A program made the position numbers and the translations under genes. This document shows, one piece after another, positions 62,737 to 64,000 of a DNA stretch of 64,000 nt; within the stretch, counting starts at the first letter, position 1; each line of letters opens with the position of its first letter. The stretch is from Pirellulaceae bacterium (GTDB taxonomy: Bacteria > Planctomycetota > Planctomycetia > Pirellulales > Pirellulaceae). The notes under the pieces are model-generated. The model worked only from the letters and a program-made list of their open reading frames with translations. It searched no databases and was not told where the DNA came from. The stretch is from positions 1 to 64,000 of the forward strand of contig JAQWSU010000016.1 in NCBI GenBank assembly GCA_029243025.1, written 5' to 3'.

Positions 62737-64000
62737 ATGATTGATTGGATCAAAAACCTACTTGAACAGGCCGAATCGAAAAGTCCCGAAACAGTCAGCC
62801 CTCAGATTACGCTATTGCTCCGAGAATCACTCGAAAATTGCGAGAAACTGTTTCGCACAAGCGCATTCATTGTCAAGCAGGAATGCCCTCACCTGATTAA
62901 GGGCGACCCCAATAAGTTTCTCGACTTAATGGTTGACCTGCATCGAGGTCTACTTGTAAAGATTTTAGTCGAAATTGCAGAGAGCGATCGGAATTGGAAT
63001 CCGGCAGAATGCGAAGTGGCAATGCTCATTCTCCACCACGTGTGGAGTGTCAGAATCGACCAAGCAGATCTAGCCCTCGCGCTTCGTCGAGTTTCCGATC
63101 GAGCTGAAAAACTTAAGTGGCGATCGTTGCTTAAGCCTTACATTGAGATGCCACCGATTCACGACAAGCTAACTGATCTCAGCACCATCATCATGCGAGT
63201 TGCAAATTTGGTGGCAAAAGCAGACGGCACGGTAGAATCTTGTGAGCACGCCGTACTGCGACGGATTCAGGCCGAAGTCGACAAGGCAATGAATGAACAA
63301 CACCAACGTCAACAACGGCAGTCAAATTCCGCCAAGACGAACTCGTCCATCGGTAAGCAAGCGATCGCAACAGCGGATTCCGAATCTCAACAAAGCGCTC
63401 TCGTAGCTGTCGCAGAATTGACAGAACAAGAGCGCAAAACGAGATTTGATCGGGCCATGCAGGAGCTTAATCAACTAATTGGCTTATCACCCGTCAAGAA
63501 AGACATTTGTGAACTTGTCGATTTCTTAAAGATTCAATCAGCCCGCCAGACACATGGACTCGCCACGCCACAAGTGAGTTTGCACACCGTATTTGAAGGA
63601 AATCCGGGAACCGGAAAAACAACGGTTGCTCGCATTATGGCAGATATTTTCTGCGGTCTTGGCATCATTAATACGGGGCAGACGGTCGAAACAGATCGCT
63701 CCGGATTAGTCGCGCAATACGCGGGGCAGACTGGCCCCAAGACCAACGAGCGGGTCGACGAGGCACTCGATGGCGTGCTTTTCATCGACGAAGCTTACAC
63801 TTTGGTGACAGAGCAAGGTGAAGACGCATATGGAGTCGAAGCTATTCAAACTCTCTTGAAACGCATGGAAGACGATCGTGACCGTTTAGTTGTGATTCTT
63901 GCTGGCTATCCTCAACCAATGGAACGAATGCTGCGGTCCAATCCGGGACTTTCCTCCAGGTTTCAACGCACCTTTAAGTTCCCCGATTATTCGGCCAATG
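62737..64000 (+). CDS. TerB-like/CbbX-type AAA+ ATPase, 3' end outside window
   Basis: The frame runs from the ATG at 62737 to the end of the window without a stop. About the first 190 residues are helical and include [24 protein letters not shown], a TerB-like pattern (A-x-x-DG-x-(V/I)-x-x-x-E). A linker rich in Q, S and T follows (about 190-225). Then comes an AAA+ module like CbbX/Spo[17 protein letters not shown], Walker A in [17 protein letters not shown], the [14 protein letters not shown] pore-loop region, Walker [13 protein letters not shown], and sensor-1 region [15 protein letters not shown]. CbbX-like proteins remodel protein complexes. The fusion to a TerB-like domain is unusual in my experience. 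Confidence 0.85.
   Translation, partial: MIDWIKNLLEQAESKSPETVSPQITLLLRESLENCEKLFRTSAFIVKQECPHLIKGDPNKFLDLMVDLHRGLLVKILVEIAESDRNWNPAECEVAMLILHHVWSVRIDQADLALALRRVSDRAEKLKWRSLLKPYIEMPPIHDKLTDLSTIIMRVANLVAKADGTVESCEHAVLRRIQAEVDKAMNEQHQRQQRQSNSAKTNSSIGKQAIATADSESQQSALVAVAELTEQERKTRFDRAMQELNQLIGLSPVKKDICELVDFLKIQSARQTHGLATPQVSLHTVFEGNPGTGKTTVARIMADIFCGLGIINTGQTVETDRSGLVAQYAGQTGPKTNERVDEALDGVLFIDEAYTLVTEQGEDAYGVEAIQTLLKRMEDDRDRLVVILAGYPQPMERMLRSNPGLSSRFQRTFKFPDYSAN

Noticed and set aside
62403-62744. Forward frame of 113 codons overlapping the AAA+ start
   Set aside because: No recognisable domain, and the opposite strand reads at least as well; kept only as an unclear region.
1-64000. tRNA, rRNA, riboswitch and CRISPR features
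   Set aside because: No cloverleaf-like sequence, conserved rRNA stretch, riboswitch core or regularly spaced repeat was seen by eye; a covariance-model search was not possible.

Overview
The window is typical of a planctomycete chromosome, most likely order Pirellulales. The evidence is gene content: a paired PSCyt1/DUF1549/DUF1553 protein and DUF1501 protein, a DUF1559 pseudopilin-like protein, a type I sulfatase, several PEP-CTERM proteins with dockerin-like calcium loops, a secreted protein with an LEDRSML N-terminal motif, an FG-GAP/ASPIC-UnbV lipoprotein, and a XylR-type regulator. No rRNA or tRNA gene and no CRISPR array was seen.

Layout. 0-5 kb: SGNH hydrolase (cut by the window edge), PSCyt1/DUF1549/DUF1553 gene and DUF1501 gene, all forward. 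5-13 kb: secreted and surface proteins (FG-GAP lipoprotein, PEP-CTERM protein, CxxCH protein, duplicated DUF4397 protein with a clear promoter and terminator), then a decayed YrhK-like gene. 13.4-16.2 kb: malonate module madL-madM-matB. 16-23.3 kb: esterase-like protein, DUF2071 protein, di-haem peroxidase-like PEP-CTERM protein, M48 peptidase, glycine-zipper protein, and a transglutaminase-fold protein without its catalytic Cys and His. 23.3-29.8 kb: a gene remnant, a 58-residue zinc-ribbon membrane protein, and a phosphonate module on the reverse strand (phnA-phnY-flavoprotein) with a divergent XylR-type regulator. 30-37 kb: pseudopilin-like protein, TPR lipoprotein, large PEP-CTERM protein, sulfatase, amidase. 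37.2-41.2 kb: a scar of mobile DNA, with a frameshifted tyrosine recombinase and a deleted, nonsense-bearing Tn3-family transposase on either side of an intact FAD oxidoreductase. 41.2-48.3 kb: alpha/beta hydrolase, phytoene-dehydrogenase-like protein, DUF3302 (YiaW-like) gene plus a HlyD (YiaV-like) gene split at a possible -1 slippery site, membrane proteins, PQQ-like propeller protein. 48.4-58.9 kb: nine closely packed reverse-strand genes that look like a C30 carotenoid operon (squalene/dehydrosqualene synthase, two CrtN/CrtI-type oxidoreductases, aldehyde dehydrogenase, acyltransferase, glycosyltransferase), continuing into an ABC-2 exporter and a DUF2141 protein. 59-64 kb: isoaspartyl peptidase, LarA-like protein, hydroxypyruvate isomerase broken by one in-frame TAG, and the start of a TerB-like/CbbX-type AAA+ protein that runs off the window.

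How genes work together. The carotenoid genes plausibly make an oxidised C30 carotenoid that is glycosylated and acylated, as in staphyloxanthin; the downstream exporter suggests transport. The phosphonate genes would turn phosphonoacetaldehyde into phosphonoacetate and then acetate plus phosphate, with the flavoprotein possibly replacing the PhnW transaminase. MadLM would import malonate and MatB would activate it to malonyl-CoA. At least six decayed or interrupted genes are present. All assignments come from reading motifs by eye; no database search was run.
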